DNA of 64,000 nt from positions 310,001 through 374,000 of the forward strand of contig CASHTG010000019.1 in assembly GCA_949357655.1 (NCBI GenBank), read 5' to 3'. Under the pieces are notes generated by a model. It saw only the letters and a program-made list of their open reading frames with translations. It searched no databases and had not been told where the DNA came from. This document shows positions 11,666 to 23,900 of the stretch, one piece after another. Position 1 is the first letter of the stretch. Each line of letters starts with the position of its first letter. Origin of the DNA: Parascedosporium putredinis (Eukaryota; Ascomycota; Sordariomycetes; Microascales; Microascaceae). A program made the translations under genes and the position numbers.

Positions 11666-14406
11666 GATGGAAGTCGACGCCTGTGACAGACGGGACGAAA
11701 CGTGTAGGAACGCTCAATGTGCGAAAGAGATGGAGGAGTTACTTGTGTGTGTAGGGTTTCCAAGTTTGGAGAGAGGAGGACAGATGGGTGATGGATGGGG
11801 ATTTGATCCCTCTTCGTTGTTCGGTTGGGAAGAAAATTAAGGGGAAAAACCCTCTTTCTTTCTCCGTTCCTTAATGGTGGATCGTTCGCGTTCGGAGAAA
11901 AAGGGGCGTCGCAGCCAAACCGCACGAGTGGCGAAAGGGGCGATAGAATTGATTTACGGCGAGATTCCGAGGACCGTTCTGCATTCAAAAAAGGGTCAAC
12001 TTTCCACGGGTAGGGAAAGGGACCGGTCAATTCAACGGCATCAAGCCAAGCCGAGAAGTGAAGAGGAATAACGAGTGGCAGGGGCGACGATAGTTGTGTC
12101 CCCAAAGTCGACACTAATGGTTCGATGGTCGTGTTCTAGTACTTCCCTAGTAGTGTCGACTGAGAGAAAGATGGCCTAGAAGGAGGTCCCAAGGAGAGAG
12201 GATGGAAAGGGAGAGGAGGGAAAAATCGCGTAGCGTTAGGCGTTGACCGCGCAGGCCATTAAGTGGGCGTGACACTGATGCAACAGAGTCGAAGGGCTGT
12301 CCAGGCTGTTCTCACGAGTGGCCCAGGCAAAACATCAAAAATCGAGGGTGTTGGAAGGAGTAATCCTCGCCTCGTTCCCTTGGAAAGATGGAGGATTGCT
12401 TGGGAGGATATTTGGAGGGTGGAACGGAAAAAAAGAAAAAGGGACAAAAAAAGGAAGGGGAAAAGGTTCAAGGCGATAGAGTTGGCCAGATGATAACGCC
12501 ACGGGAGTGAAGGTCAGGGGAGGGAAGGAACGCACCGCGAAGGGGAGCTTATTGAAAACGGAGGGAAGGGGGCAGAAAAAGTAAAGCTACATGTAGGGGT
12601 ACTTATTGGAAAGCAGGGGTCGCACGTGCTTTCCATTGTACATCCAATACAAAAGATACATAAAAGGTATTTTAAGCCGGCTCCAGATGGCTGTTTGTAA
12701 CAATGCTGGATGATATTAGGGGAATACGAAGTTGGAAGTACCAGTACTTGGCACACTTATCAAAGACTGCTCCGGCCTGCTCTCGTCGCTCGCCTACCCA
12801 TCCATTCCATGCCGTATCTCCTTGCGAGGGACGGGAGACGAAAGGCATCGCGTCAACCGTGATGCATTGAGGCTCGAGGAACCCGCCAAAGGTGGAGTGA
12901 TTGGCTTGTAGCATCAAAGATAGGTTAATCTACACTACCGCCGTTAGTCCTCACCCGCTTCTATCCAAGGACCTACCGAGGTATTATCGTGACTAAATAA
13001 AGACCAGAGAAGACAGAAAGGGGGCAATCGACTGAGCTCTCGGAAGTACAACCTCAGATGAGAAATTTGCTGTCCGCCCCCTGTTGATGAAAGGCAGAAA
13101 ATGGGAAGTAAAGAAGAAGAAGAAAAAAAAAAGAGAAAAAAAAAAAAAAAAGAAGAAGCACTGAGGGAAACCGAGTACTGGTACCTGCATACTTCAACCG
13201 GCTTCTGTCTTTTGTCATTGAGGTCAAATTGATGCTCCGACGTCGAGGTTGCCTTTCCCAAAGAGAAAATCTCGATCAAAGAGCTGCTAATGCATGCATG
13301 CTACTCTGCACCGCACCCGTCTCCTATCTCTCCAAAATCCGAGATGCGTGGCCCGGTTGTGGCTGACCAATGGGGGAAATATCAAAGCTCAATTTCCAGG
13401 CCACTCCCACTGGCCAATCTACCACCAGACAGGGCTTGAGAAGCTTGGCTGGACCTTGATTTTGAACCCATGGGTCTCCGTATGGATCCGTATACTGCTT
13501 GCTCATTGGGCCCTCGCGGGCGCATCTTGGACGGTGCATCATCATCTCGGCTCTGAGCGACTGGGTAAAACTTCAAAACTATCGATGGAAAGCCAGGTCA
13601 GTAACTTCTGGAATCTTTTTTTTTTCTTGAGGCCGTCTCCCTTCACTCCCGCCCCACTTCGCCCCGTCTTCCTTGTTTTCCTCTCTTTCTTTTCCTTCTA
13701 TCTTCCCTTTTCTCTTCCTACCAAGAATCGACCGCGTTGGCGAATTCCGGAAAGGGTGTCCGTCAGGTCTGTGCTAAGCTTTGGATCTCAAGATTTCTTC
13801 GCAAAACGTGAGACATTTGCACGGGAGGTAGGATCGGACGCCCGAATGTCGAATTTGCCTGGTGGAGATCCCGCCCTGGTCCACGCACTTTCCACTTTGA
13901 GTCTCGGTGGGCCCGGTAGGTCGTGGGCTGGAACACTAGCACCACCAAGTGCGTGCCCTGCCAAATTACTTTTCTGCTCATGGTTCATGTCCAAATTTGG
14001 GCAAGATTATTATTACCTCTTGTGGTACTTTGCTTCTTGGGCAATTTTCGCGTAAAATCTCGTCACAGCCCCTGCTGATTAAGCACCACCCAGTCGGTTA
14101 AGCCGCAAGCCACCCTTTCTCCCTTTGCGGAGACGTGCAGAGCCAGCCACACCCTGGGCCTGCCTTTGGGGGAGGAAGCTCGAGCATTGACAAGAGCATC
14201 GTGCGCCAGACGGACGACATCAAAGTAATAATAAGCGCCCTCACCTACACAACATATCTACTGAATACCGAAGTAGACCAGTACATGTAGCGTCCATTGC
14301 TCCGACTCGGCCGAGTACTTCTTCCTAGCCTTTAACCCTTTCCTCTTCATCACTACCTTTTTCATCTCCATCTTCCGTCCATACCCCTCTAAAGGAACGG
14401 CGGCCA
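11666..14406. other. 2.7 kb divergent intergenic region
   Basis: Lies between the mannosyltransferase (-) and the DUF4604 gene (+) and presumably holds both promoters. There are purine-rich tracts on + at 12420-12470 and 13110-13155 (pyrimidine-rich on -), and a C/T-rich stretch at 13615-13720 and just before 14407. ORFs of 60-250 codons occur but none shows a domain or a coherent splice model. Confidence 0.55.
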
Positions 14407-14929
14407 ATGTCCCAAAAGTTCAACGCCAAGAACCTCTCCTACAACTCATCCGTGCCTCCCTTCCTCGCCGCCCTCAAGGCCCAAGCTTCCGGTTCCTCTT
14501 CGTCTCCTAACCCCCTCCTCGCAGGGCAGCGCCGGCACGGGGTCAAGAGGTCCGCCAGCGCCGATGCCGAGGATGCGCCCTCGTCGTCGACGAGGAGGGA
14601 AACGTCGTCGATGCGCAAGTCGGCAAGGACGGGACGGTGACGGTGAGCGGAGAAAGTCCCCGCCCGAGGAGGACGGAACCGGGCCCGGCGCGGAAACGGG
14701 AGAGGATGGGGCCAAGGCCGGCGCGGGAGGTCTCTCGGCGATAGGACGGAAACGCAAGACGGCCAAAGTCATTGGTGGCGGTGCCAATGACGAGGAGGCG
14801 AATGCCGCTTCATCCAAAGGAGCCAATGCCAAACGAGAATCTGGAGAAAAGGCGGACGAGAAGAAGCCGGCAAAACCTAAGAAGAAAGCAAAGAAGATAA
14901 AGCTGAGCTTTGACGAGGATGCTGGTTGA
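14407..14929 (+). CDS. DUF4604-family protein
   Basis: Small charged, probably nuclear protein of a conserved fungal family of unknown function. The N-terminus MSQKFNAKNLSYNSSVPPFL and the C-terminal KKAKKIKLSFDEDAG match the family's two conserved ends. The middle is Ala/Gly/Glu/Lys-rich and probably disordered. The frame changes twice by single missing bases: at GCGCCC near 14575-14580, to read VVDEEGNVVDAQVGKDGTV, and in an A-run near 14656, to read SPPEEDGTGPGAETG and then the lysine-rich tail. Intron-free, about 175 residues when corrected. The ATG at 14407 is fixed by the family's conserved FNAKNLSY start. Confidence 0.85.
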
Positions 14930-15402
14930 GGTGGGCAGGTGAGCAGACGGGCAACAGGCAGACAGACAGGCAAGTTGCTGCAGCAGACAGGCAAGTTACT
15001 ACAGCAGACAGGCAAGTTGCTGCAGCAGACAGGCAAGTTACTACAGCAGACAGGCAAGTTGCTGCAGCAGACAGATATCTAGACACGGCTCCATGGGAGA
15101 AGACTTCTTAGAGAGTGGCTCACTCGGTGCCTTCCCGCCATGCCTCTTTGGCGTCCCTACGCACATCGTTGGGCCTAACCTCAAGGCCATAAACACACGT
15201 GTGAGAAGGAGATGGGAAGGGGCAGGAAATCTGTGTAGTCGCGACACCACCCGCAACGATTCTACTGAAACACTCGAGTTCTGAGTAATCTACAAAAAAT
15301 GGCTCACTACCCTCGACAAAAAAATGGAAAAAGTCTTCTATAAACAAATGATTCGCCCCCAGTTTCTTCAACCTTTGTAGCCGCAGGTCATGGCCGCTTT
15401 CT
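14930..15402. other. Convergent 3' region with minisatellite
   Basis: Shared 3' flank of the DUF4604 gene (+) and cox4 (-). It is dominated by the 21-bp tandem repeat described separately; otherwise nothing recognised. Confidence 0.7.
14963..15075. repeat. 21-bp tandem repeat with alternating (42-bp) unit
   Basis: Five complete 21-bp copies plus a partial sixth. Units alternate between an A form (CAGACAGGCAAGTTGCTGCAG with one base removed here is 20; full unit ends GCAG) and a B form differing at two positions (TTACTACAG instead of TTGCTGCAG), in the order A-B-A-B-A. The true period is therefore 42 bp. It begins 34 bases after the DUF4604 stop codon and probably lies in its 3' UTR. The repeat length is a multiple of three, so one frame is open throughout (a Gln-Val-rich shadow ORF). 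Confidence 0.93.
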
Positions 15403-16405
15403 TTACGTGTAGTAGTACTCGGGCTTGACGTAGTCAGCCATCGTCTTGGGCTCCTCGGGGCCGTGGTGGTGGTCGTGGTGGCCGTGGTCCTCAGCTCCGA
15501 CGAATTCCATCTTGTAGACGCTTCCGCACTCGGGGCACCTCTCAATGGGGCGCTCCTTGGACATCTATTCAGTTGCATTGGTTAGCACGCATGGCCTTCG
15601 AAGCCAAGACGAACGAGGAGGGGTCAAGGCTGCTGGCAAGATGGGGGCTTAAACATACGCCGAGCCAGATAACGACGTGAGAGTCGGCGGGGAGCCAGTG
15701 CAACCGGCATACTGCTCAACACCGGCGGACTTGACAACGATGGGGTTCTCCATGGTGCCTGAAGAGGGTCACGTTAGCTCTACGAACAATCCTGTGGGAT
15801 GAGTTATCATCCGGCAACGAGGGGTTCCCTACCTGTGCGGGAAGAGTCAAGGGGCGTCATGTCGAAGACATCGACACCCTCAATCTTTCCGAGAAGTTCG
15901 AAACGCTCGAGACCGGTGGACTGATCGATGTCGGTGGGGACGACGCCGGGCGCGGTACCGGGTCCGATAAGGTCGGAAGTTTCCTTGATCTCTAATCCAA
16001 GGGAAAAAGAAGATAAGTCGTTAGCATTCGCAAAATCTCACGCGGATTCCTTCCGGGACGTTCAGTTTTCAACCCACGTCCCCACGAACAAGGAACGGGG
16101 AGGAGAGAAAACCAAGCCCAAAGAGGAAGAGAAAAAGCTTACCGTTGAAGGTCTTAATGTTCTGGACCTTCTTCTCGGCGGCATCACCTGCTCGATAACC
16201 AATTGCTCGTTAGCCAACAATCCGACATATAGACATCGCAACGCCATCCTTTCCAGCGTAGGTTGGGCTCGTCTGAGGGGATGGGGGTTCGGGGAGGGCG
16301 TATCGTACGACGAAGCATCGTGGTGGTGAAGCCCCTGCGGACGATGGTGGGCGCGACGAAGGCGGCACGGCGGCCGGCCGAAATGGCGGTTCGAGCGGCA
16401 AACAT
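15403..16405 (-). CDS. cox4: Cytochrome c oxidase subunit 4 (zinc-binding, human COX5B homologue)
   Basis: Nuclear-encoded subunit of mitochondrial complex IV in the inner membrane. Exons on the minus strand: 16405-16309, 16187-16143, 15991-15833, 15758-15659 and 15564-15403. It starts with a basic, hydroxylated presequence (MFAARTAISAGRRAAFVAPT). The family core IEGVDVFDMTPLDSSRTGTM, the first zinc cysteine in EQYAGC, and the C-terminal ERCPECGSVYKMEFVG with its CPEC pair follow. A His-rich stretch (HGHHDHHHG) and KPEYYYT close the protein. One base is missing in the G4/C4 run at 15689-15692 in exon 4, between AGCTGSP and ADSHVVIWLG. Phases agree at all four introns. Recognition of the family is firm. 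Confidence 0.94.
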
Positions 16406-18433
16406 GGCGGGCGATGGAACAATTGGAGCGTGTTCTGTCAGGAGCGGAGAGGTTTCGGGCCCGGGTTGAGGTGTTTGTTGATTGAATTAGAGGTTTTACT
16501 GTCAGGGAGCCGAGAGAACGAATTGAGCTTGGAGGTATTTTCGCCAGTGGCCTGATTGGATTACCACCTCCTCGGTTGGTCAATGGCCGATGTCACGTGA
16601 CACGACCAACAGCACATAGGCTGCACTGCACACCTTCCTTCATGCGGGAGCTACTTGTACGTGCGCGACGACGCCATGTCTCGAGTGGGCCGATTTTGGC
16701 TGACAGACAGTCGTGCTAATCTTGGGACACTGCAACTTTTCTTTATCGCCCAAAACGGGAAGTGGAGGATGTTGAAGCCAGAGAGATTGCAAGCAAATGG
16801 TTCAGTGCCGAACTCCAGCATGCCCAGATTACTCTATCGGAACATATTCTGTAAAGGGGCATGGTCGGTAGTCTACTCATGAACCAACCTTTATCCTCTT
16901 CTCTCGAAGCCTATATGCCTGCTCTCACCGAGTCTAGGCACTTGCTCCGGGTGCTACGGACTCGGCCGAACAAGAAGATCCGATCAGGCTCTCCAAAAGT
17001 CTATCGCCGTGTCCGCCCATCCACCATGCAAACAAAACATTTGGGAATAGCTTCTATGGAGCTAATAGACTTCAAGCACGGCATGCAGAATTTTCTTTAC
17101 CAGGACTTGTATTTAAATCGAGTTAACCAAATCTTCAATCCCCTCCTGACGAGTAGGGTCATTGGGATCGAGAGTGAAGAGCGACACCAAAGATATGAAC
17201 TTTATAGCGGTTCACACCTGGCCCGATTACACATCACCACGACGCTCCGTGCCCGACGGACCCGGGGTTTTCATCATCCTTCCCGGAATGGCAGGCGGCT
17301 TATACCGCGAGGCGTTTCCGTGTGACCTTGACCCGGAAATCCACATGGACGTAGCGGGAATGCCTCTTTTTTCTCTCTCTCGACAGGCTGCGGTAGGGCG
17401 CGTGAGCAGGCACCCCGTGAAGCTGTCATCGAAACACGGCGTGCAGTTTGCCTGTGTAGCAATAGATAGCATCTACTCTTCGTGGGGAGGCTCTGTAGGG
17501 GTTTTCTTTGGGTTCTTTGCAGAGTTAACGTGACGATGCTGTCAAAGGCCGAGCTGCTCGGCCGTGGACCGGCTCGCTTCACCTGTTCAACGGCTTTGAT
17601 CCGTGTGCCACGTACGGGTTTCTTCGTCAGTGAGCTAGGAAACCGTGGGGAAGAAGCAACGAATCAACTCTCTAATTCTATAGTCCATCCCGTAACGCAA
17701 TGTGTCTCGCGCTGCAAAGTATTTGGGTTGCGGGGTGCCGAACCCACTGAGAAAGCGTGTAGCCGTGAACATGTGAAGCTTCCAGTTTTCTAGTTGCTTC
17801 GGCCCTGAAAAAGAAACCCCTTGAACTCGACACTAGACAATCGCCCTAGGCGCTGTTGGCGTCTCTTGGCCCATTTCTTTCCCAACAGTTTAACCCACCC
17901 CGGCATACGTTGACGTCCCACCTGCTCATTAGTCCGCTGAAATAGACCTCGGCATCTCGCGTGGCTGCCCCTCCGGCACCCTTCCCCAATATTCCGCCGT
18001 GGCGTTCCACCCGTCGGGGCTAGGGAGTAGGTTCGGGATCTCGACCTGCAAAATTCATATTCATATTCTCGATGGCGCCTTCCCTTTTTGTTTCCTCTCT
18101 TTTGTCTATTAAGAGGTTTCGTTCATATTTATATTGACTAATTCTTTCACAACATCGAAATCTTGAAAAGCCTCAAGACTAGGCTCATCTTCTCGCCCTC
18201 CTCTTGTCTGATACGTTCTGGTTCGGTGTCGAACTGCCCTGCATACCCCTAGCATCGCTTATCTGTATCTCGTATAAGGGTCGTCTTGGGAATCAGGGAC
18301 AAAGATATTGCTTCCTCGGCCTCATCACCTTCATCCTAAAGTTTAAGCGCGAGACTGGGCTATTTCTCTTAAAGCCTTCGGTCCTTTTTCTGACGCATTT
18401 CTTCTCATTTCTCTGCTTCATTGGAAGGATATC
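16406..18433. other. 2.0 kb divergent intergenic region
   Basis: Contains the cox4 promoter (left) and the thioesterase promoter (right, C/T-rich from about 18060 to 18430). ORFs of up to 154 codons at 16861-17325 and 17162-17533 show no domain and no splice context. I see nothing else of note. Confidence 0.5.
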
Positions 18434-19638
18434 ATGGCTTTAGCGGTGACAGAGAAAGACCCTCGGCTATCGTTCCAAGAGTCAACTGAGCTTATCCGGC
18501 TCGACGTCAACTCTTCAACCAATACCGAAGAGAAGACATTCCGGTATATGAGCGCCTTTCCATCATGGGTCCCTGGCAGCGATCTCCCTTGGGAACAGGT
18601 CTCGATAAGCACAGATTATATCCACAAGTCCACATATGGCGCTCATGCATACGCCATGTCTGGCGCGGCGGTCCTTCAAGCAGCATCCGAGAGTAGCGCA
18701 GGCAAAGATAGCCGTAGGCTAGACTTACATGTGAGTCTTCCGCCCACCCTTGGAGAGGGCTTATCTTTGAGACGTGAGGCAAAAGTAACTTCTGCTGACC
18801 AGGCTCCCATTCTAGACCATTCAGGGCACCTTCATCACCAAGGGGCTCGGCGAAAGGCCATTTGTCTTTGACGTTGTGCCCGTAGGCGGAGGGCGCACCT
18901 TTGCGACGTGGTACGTCAAAGTCCGGCAACCGACCACGGCAAGCGTCCTAAACGCCGATGGTCGGTTCGCGTTAAGCGACTCCCAGAAGCCCCTGGGCGC
19001 CGTGTGCTTCACCTGCCTCTGCTCCCTCAAGAATCCCGAGGACACCTACGTAGACAACCAAGGGCAAACCGTGCAGGAACGGTTTTCCGACATACTGTCC
19101 TCCCGACCAGCTGACGCGTGGCCGTACGTCCCGTCCGTGGATTTCAAGTGGATGACCAGCCTGTTCCCCAACGCTGGACCCGGTACGTTCCCCATCCTCG
19201 AAATGCGCAAGGTGGATATGGCCGACTACAACGCCGCCCGACCGCCCGCCGAGCGCAAGGAGATCATCCTCTATCGCCTCCTCCGCCCCCTCTCGAGCGA
19301 GGATCCGAACCAGCATGCGCTGGCTCACGCGTACGCGGCGGACCGCAACGGGCTCTTGATGCTAGCGCTTGACCACGACATCGAGCTGGAGGCCGCCGCG
19401 ACCTTGACTTGGTCGTTCTTCATGCATACCAATGTCGAGGATGCGCTCATGCGGCAGGGAGAGTCCGGTGCGGGCGAGTGGTGGATCCTGGAGGACTCGT
19501 TCCCGCGGCAACGCGGGCAGGGGCTACGTTGAGGGAAAGATATGGAGTCCGGAGGGTGTGCACGTTGCTACGGCGGTTCAGGATGGTCTGGCGAGAGCGT
19601 TTCCTCCTGACGATGCTAAGAGTTCGAGCAAGTTGTAA
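18434..19638 (+). CDS. Acyl-CoA thioesterase (TesB/ACOT8-like double hotdog), peroxisomal
   Basis: Hydrolyses acyl-CoA to free fatty acid and CoA, probably within peroxisomal beta-oxidation. Exon 1 is 18434-18730 and exon 2 starts at 18825 after a 94-nt intron with a GTGAGT donor. The first hotdog contains HKSTYGAHAYAMSGAAVLQA and GTFITKGLGERPFVFDVVPV. The second contains DRNGLLMLALDHDIELEAAA, SFFMHTNVEDALMRQGES and WWILEDSFP. One missing C near 19502-19505 truncates the raw frame at 19532. Restoring it continues as RGNAGRGYVEGKIWSPEGVH, the expected family C-terminus, and ends in KSSSKL, a canonical PTS1 tripeptide SKL. Both results support the correction. The substrate chain length cannot be read from the sequence. 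Confidence 0.88.
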
Positions 19639-20955
19639 GTGCGTGTTTGGGGCTTTGGGATAGATTAGCATTAGGCATCATCGAGCGATTGTGTTTTTAG
19701 AGTCGAAAACATCAGCGTTGGTCAATATTTCAAAACATTGATGAATGGAAGGTTTGGCAAGGTGATTAGGCATCCTGCTCTTTTGCCTGGATAAAGCTAT
19801 ACTTCTCGGCATTTTCTGTATATTTTGACGTGCATTTTAGTCTTCGCAACGCCGTTGCACAGGTTCGCTCTAGAGCGTACGCGTAATATCACAGGCCATG
19901 GTAGATTGTCGCTGAGTGAGCTCCCTTGAGGAGTGATTGACGTTATGGCATTAGACTTAGATAGCATGACAATGAATAACACATAAAATCCATGTATGAT
20001 TCATCCTAAGGCTTAATGCTTTAGACAAGTTGAGCTAGACTTATGATGCACCACTTTGGGTGAATTTGAAGAACGTCAAGTAGGTTGGGGTTGGGTTTAG
20101 GAGTGGCTTCCCCGCTAATAAGATGGCTGGCTTCAGTTGGGCTTGAAGGGCATAAAGGGTATGAAGGCGCTGTGACTGCGCCATTGGCCAGCCGGAGTGG
20201 CTTTAGCATGAAAAATTCTCAGCCTCGTGAGGCGCTAGGTGAGCCTGACGTTCACAGCCAGTGAACCGAACCCCTCCAGCTGCCTCCTTCCAAAGAGGGG
20301 CTTTCCCCTCGTGCCGATGATTCGACATTTCCAACCCTGGATTGCCTCACAACCCTCTCGAAGCTGACACCCCGCCGCCGTCCGCCCTTTTCTTTTTTGC
20401 TATCTCGATGCTATAGCCGCGTCCCGAGTTTTCCGACAATATTCCTGCCGATTGCCGACCATTTCCTCGCCTATCCCTTGGGCAAGTCACGACTGTTAAG
20501 GCTTCTTCTTCCCCTTGGCACCCGCCCGCAAGAGTCGACAACTTCAGGGTGTTTCTCGAACGGACGGACCTCTTTAACGTGCCCCGCCTTCACTCCTTTT
20601 GTCGGCCCTGGTTCCCCCTACGAGGCGAAGAACAAAGCGACGGTGTTCGGGTAGACTCTCGTCCCCGAAGTGGCCATCTTGCTGACCTTCGAAGCTCGAA
20701 TCCTGAAGCTGGACTTTCACCCCTGGCGACCTTGGCCGGTTATCCCCCCTCCGCCTTCACTTCCACGATCGAGCCAACGGGCAAAGAAAACCTCGAGCGC
20801 GGATCTGAATATTAGCGGGACAGTCAAGGGAGGAGGCGACTCTCAGACCGCGAAACTCCTTTATCCTTCTCATTTCTAGCTTTTTTCGATCCTGCATCGC
20901 GAAACGCTTGCCTTAAAAGGCCCCACTACTCCTCGGTGCTCCCTCGATCGTCCAA
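19639..20955. other. 1.3 kb intergenic region upstream of dcn1
   Basis: Holds the thioesterase 3' flank and the dcn1 promoter/leader. The segment 20340-20950 is C/T-rich on +. No gene recognised; short ORFs only. Confidence 0.55.
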
Positions 20956-23900
20956 ATGCCGCCGTTATCGAATTCCCAGAAGGCCGCCGTCGTGCAGCAG
21001 TTTATCCAGCTGACCGGGGCCCCAGAAAGAACAGCTCAACGAGTATGTGTGTCTTTTTTGTCTTGTTGCTCTTTTGGATGCGTACCCTTTCTTTATGTCT
21101 TGCTTGTGGTGTTCTGTTTCTTGAACACTTCACTGCTCCTGGACCCTCCTTGTGACGCATTTCTCGGATGCGTGCTGCGGCCAATCTCCACACTCGCGCC
21201 GATAACGTCTTTTCCTGGTAGTCCAATTTTCTTTTGGTCCTCCCGCCTTTTACCCCTGGCTGGCACACGTGTATACGGCTCAGCGACCCGGTTCGTGGTG
21301 GTTGACTTGGCCAACTCGAGGGTTGAATCTCCTTGGGGCTCTCCCTCCCCGCCGCGTTGATACCTTGTTCGGGATGTCGCAAGGAGGAGGGAGTTAGCAG
21401 TGGGTTGCTAGCCAAGTTTGAGATATGTCCCTTTTTGCTGGCGTTTGCGAGGGTGGGAAGGAGGCTAATGTGGGCTGTGGGCTTGACCGCCTGCGCGCCG
21501 GTGCTGCACCTCGGGCACTGCTCGGTGAAAATGAGGGACATTAAGCGTCCGCTGCACCGCTTCTCGTATCAATCACATTGATCGTACCCATCCTGTACCA
21601 GCGAGCGCGATCAATCGTTGAGCTCGGGAATCGGTTGCGAAAGAAAGGAAAAACCACAAAGCCTTGCAAAATGGATGCTAACAGGACCTTTTTTCAAAAA
21701 CGAATAGTTTGCCAAAATTCGTCTTACAAGCTCAACGATGCCATTGATGCGTAAGTCATACAGCAGCCTTTTTTCTTTTCTCTCTTTTTTTTTTTTTTTT
21801 TTTTTTTCTCACTGCTTTCTTTCTTTCCGCTTTCTTTTCTCTTTTGTTTTTTCCTTCTCTATTTTCTCGTCTTACCTTCTTTTCTGAAGGAGGGAGCCAA
21901 AAGAGGGTGCTCTAGCATTGACGGAAGTGGTGCTCTCTTTGCCCCCAACCCCCAATCTGCATGCTCTCTATCCTCTTTGGGACGTGAGTTTAGCGGCTCT
22001 TGACACCAAGATGTCATGCTTCCTATCACCTTCCATCTTTCGTTTGCCCCTCCTCTTGCTTTGTGGTATTATTCTCTTCTCTCTTTTCGACTCCTTCCGG
22101 AATGTTTCCACTGTTTCCCTTTTCGGGAATGGTTGACGCAGTTCTCCCCTCCACATCCCTCCCTCGATTCGCGTACCGAGAGATCGTTGAGAGGCCTTTG
22201 GGATGTGAAGGGTGCCCCTTTCGGGGAGTTTTGTCGAGGATGAGCCGCGACTGGCCAAGGAGCATTTGCGGCCCTTCTCGGACAATTTTGCTGGAGCGTA
22301 CATGTATACCTCATGTATGTGCCAGGTCGCAGGGATCCACGCGACGCAAATGTCGAATAGCATCCACTCGCTCAGACATGCAATACCACCTGTTCCCATC
22401 AACATGGGCCTGGCCTTCGCGAGGCGTGGGACTTGGGTGTTGTACAGTGTCTAAGGAGTGGGATGGAGGGGAGCAAACGAAGCTGTGATGGCTGCATATC
22501 TGCCCGTTGCGCTCTCTGGGCTACGTCACTGTCAACTTTCTTTTGCTTATCACTCTATTTTCTTCACACGTCGTCCGCCCCGAGCACGCGGTTTCTGCAG
22601 GCCTAGTCTCTTGCGCTCCGCCCTCGCATTGCTTTTTCCTCTGGCCATTTCCTCCCGGAAGCCAGCCGCAAGTGCGAAGAAGAAGAAGAAAAAAACGAGG
22701 CAGGACTGAGAGGTGGTCGATTCGAGAAGAAGACAAAAGTTGCGTCCCACACAGTCAAGGAACGGTATGAGCGGGTGAAATTCCCGCTCCCTTCATCCCG
22801 AGATGACTATTAGCGAGCACGAGATCGGGACACTATTGTTTCCAATGTTTTGGATTTTCTCTCGTCCTTATCGTCGGTCCGTTGCACCCGGCCGAGATGG
22901 GCCTGGGCTTCAGCACGATGTCCGTCTGATCCTGGATGACCCCAAGAGGCCAAGTGGTTATTTCCCTGCACGCTGTTTGCAACATTATCTCGCCCCATTT
23001 CCGAGCAGGCTTCTGGCGCTCTGAGATTGATACCCTCCCCAAGAAAATCCTCCAATCTTTATCGATCCTAGTCCCCCGCCTTCCGCCTCCGCTAAAAAAA
23101 CGCCCCCCAAATTCCCCTCTTCCTCCGTCTCGTCCGCTGTTCCAAGGGCCCCACTAAAAGGGTACTTGTCAGACGGCGGGTGTTCCGGAGAACGGCATGT
23201 GTCATTTACGACATGTTGGCGACTCTAGAAAAAATATCGCCGAATCCACGCCGATCCTGGATCCTAGGGAAATCTCCCTGAAACCCGCACTCATAGGCTT
23301 GGCTTGGCTTGCTACCCTCTTAAAATATGGGTCCTTGGGATCTCTGGGTCTCCCTCCCCCAGCGATGCCATTTCCCCATAGCAAGAGGAGCTATAATGTG
23401 CTTTTGCCAATTAGCCAGTAATTGCTTGCTTATAGCCCTTTGCCCTCTGCCCATCGCCGTCATGACCAGCGTTGTTGCCACTGCCACTGCCACTGCCTTT
23501 CATTGCCCGCGCCGCTCTGTGCGCCCCCTCGTCCCCTTTTCCTTTCCCTCCCCCACATGGACTGTGTTTGCATTTCGGTGTTGTACCAGTCTCTTCTGTA
23601 GCCGGCCGGGGCCCTTTCCACTCGAGAAGTACCCCGACCCGTCATCCTTCCAGTTGTCGTCGAGGTGTGAGCCCCACAGCTGCTATACCCACGCGTTGCG
23701 TTGGTGCAAGGCGAGTCGCAGTGAGTGCGGTGCGTTTGCGCAACCTTTGAACCTTTCCTCGCTTCCTTTATACTTTGAGGGCGCCCCCTTCGCCTCCTTT
23801 TAGTAGCTTCTATTGTTCGGGTTTCCTTCTTCTTTTATTCCCTCGCCTCGCGCCACTGCCTTGTCGGCCCGGAGCCGTTGTACAATACCTACAACTATAC

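Noticed and set aside
16861..17533. Two overlapping plus ORFs of 154 and 123 codons
   Set aside because: They lie in the cox4/thioesterase divergent spacer with no domain or coherent junctions.
22000..22488. 162-codon ORF inside the dcn1 intron
   Set aside because: Ser/Leu/Phe-rich reading of pyrimidine DNA; no motif. I considered a nested gene but could not support one.
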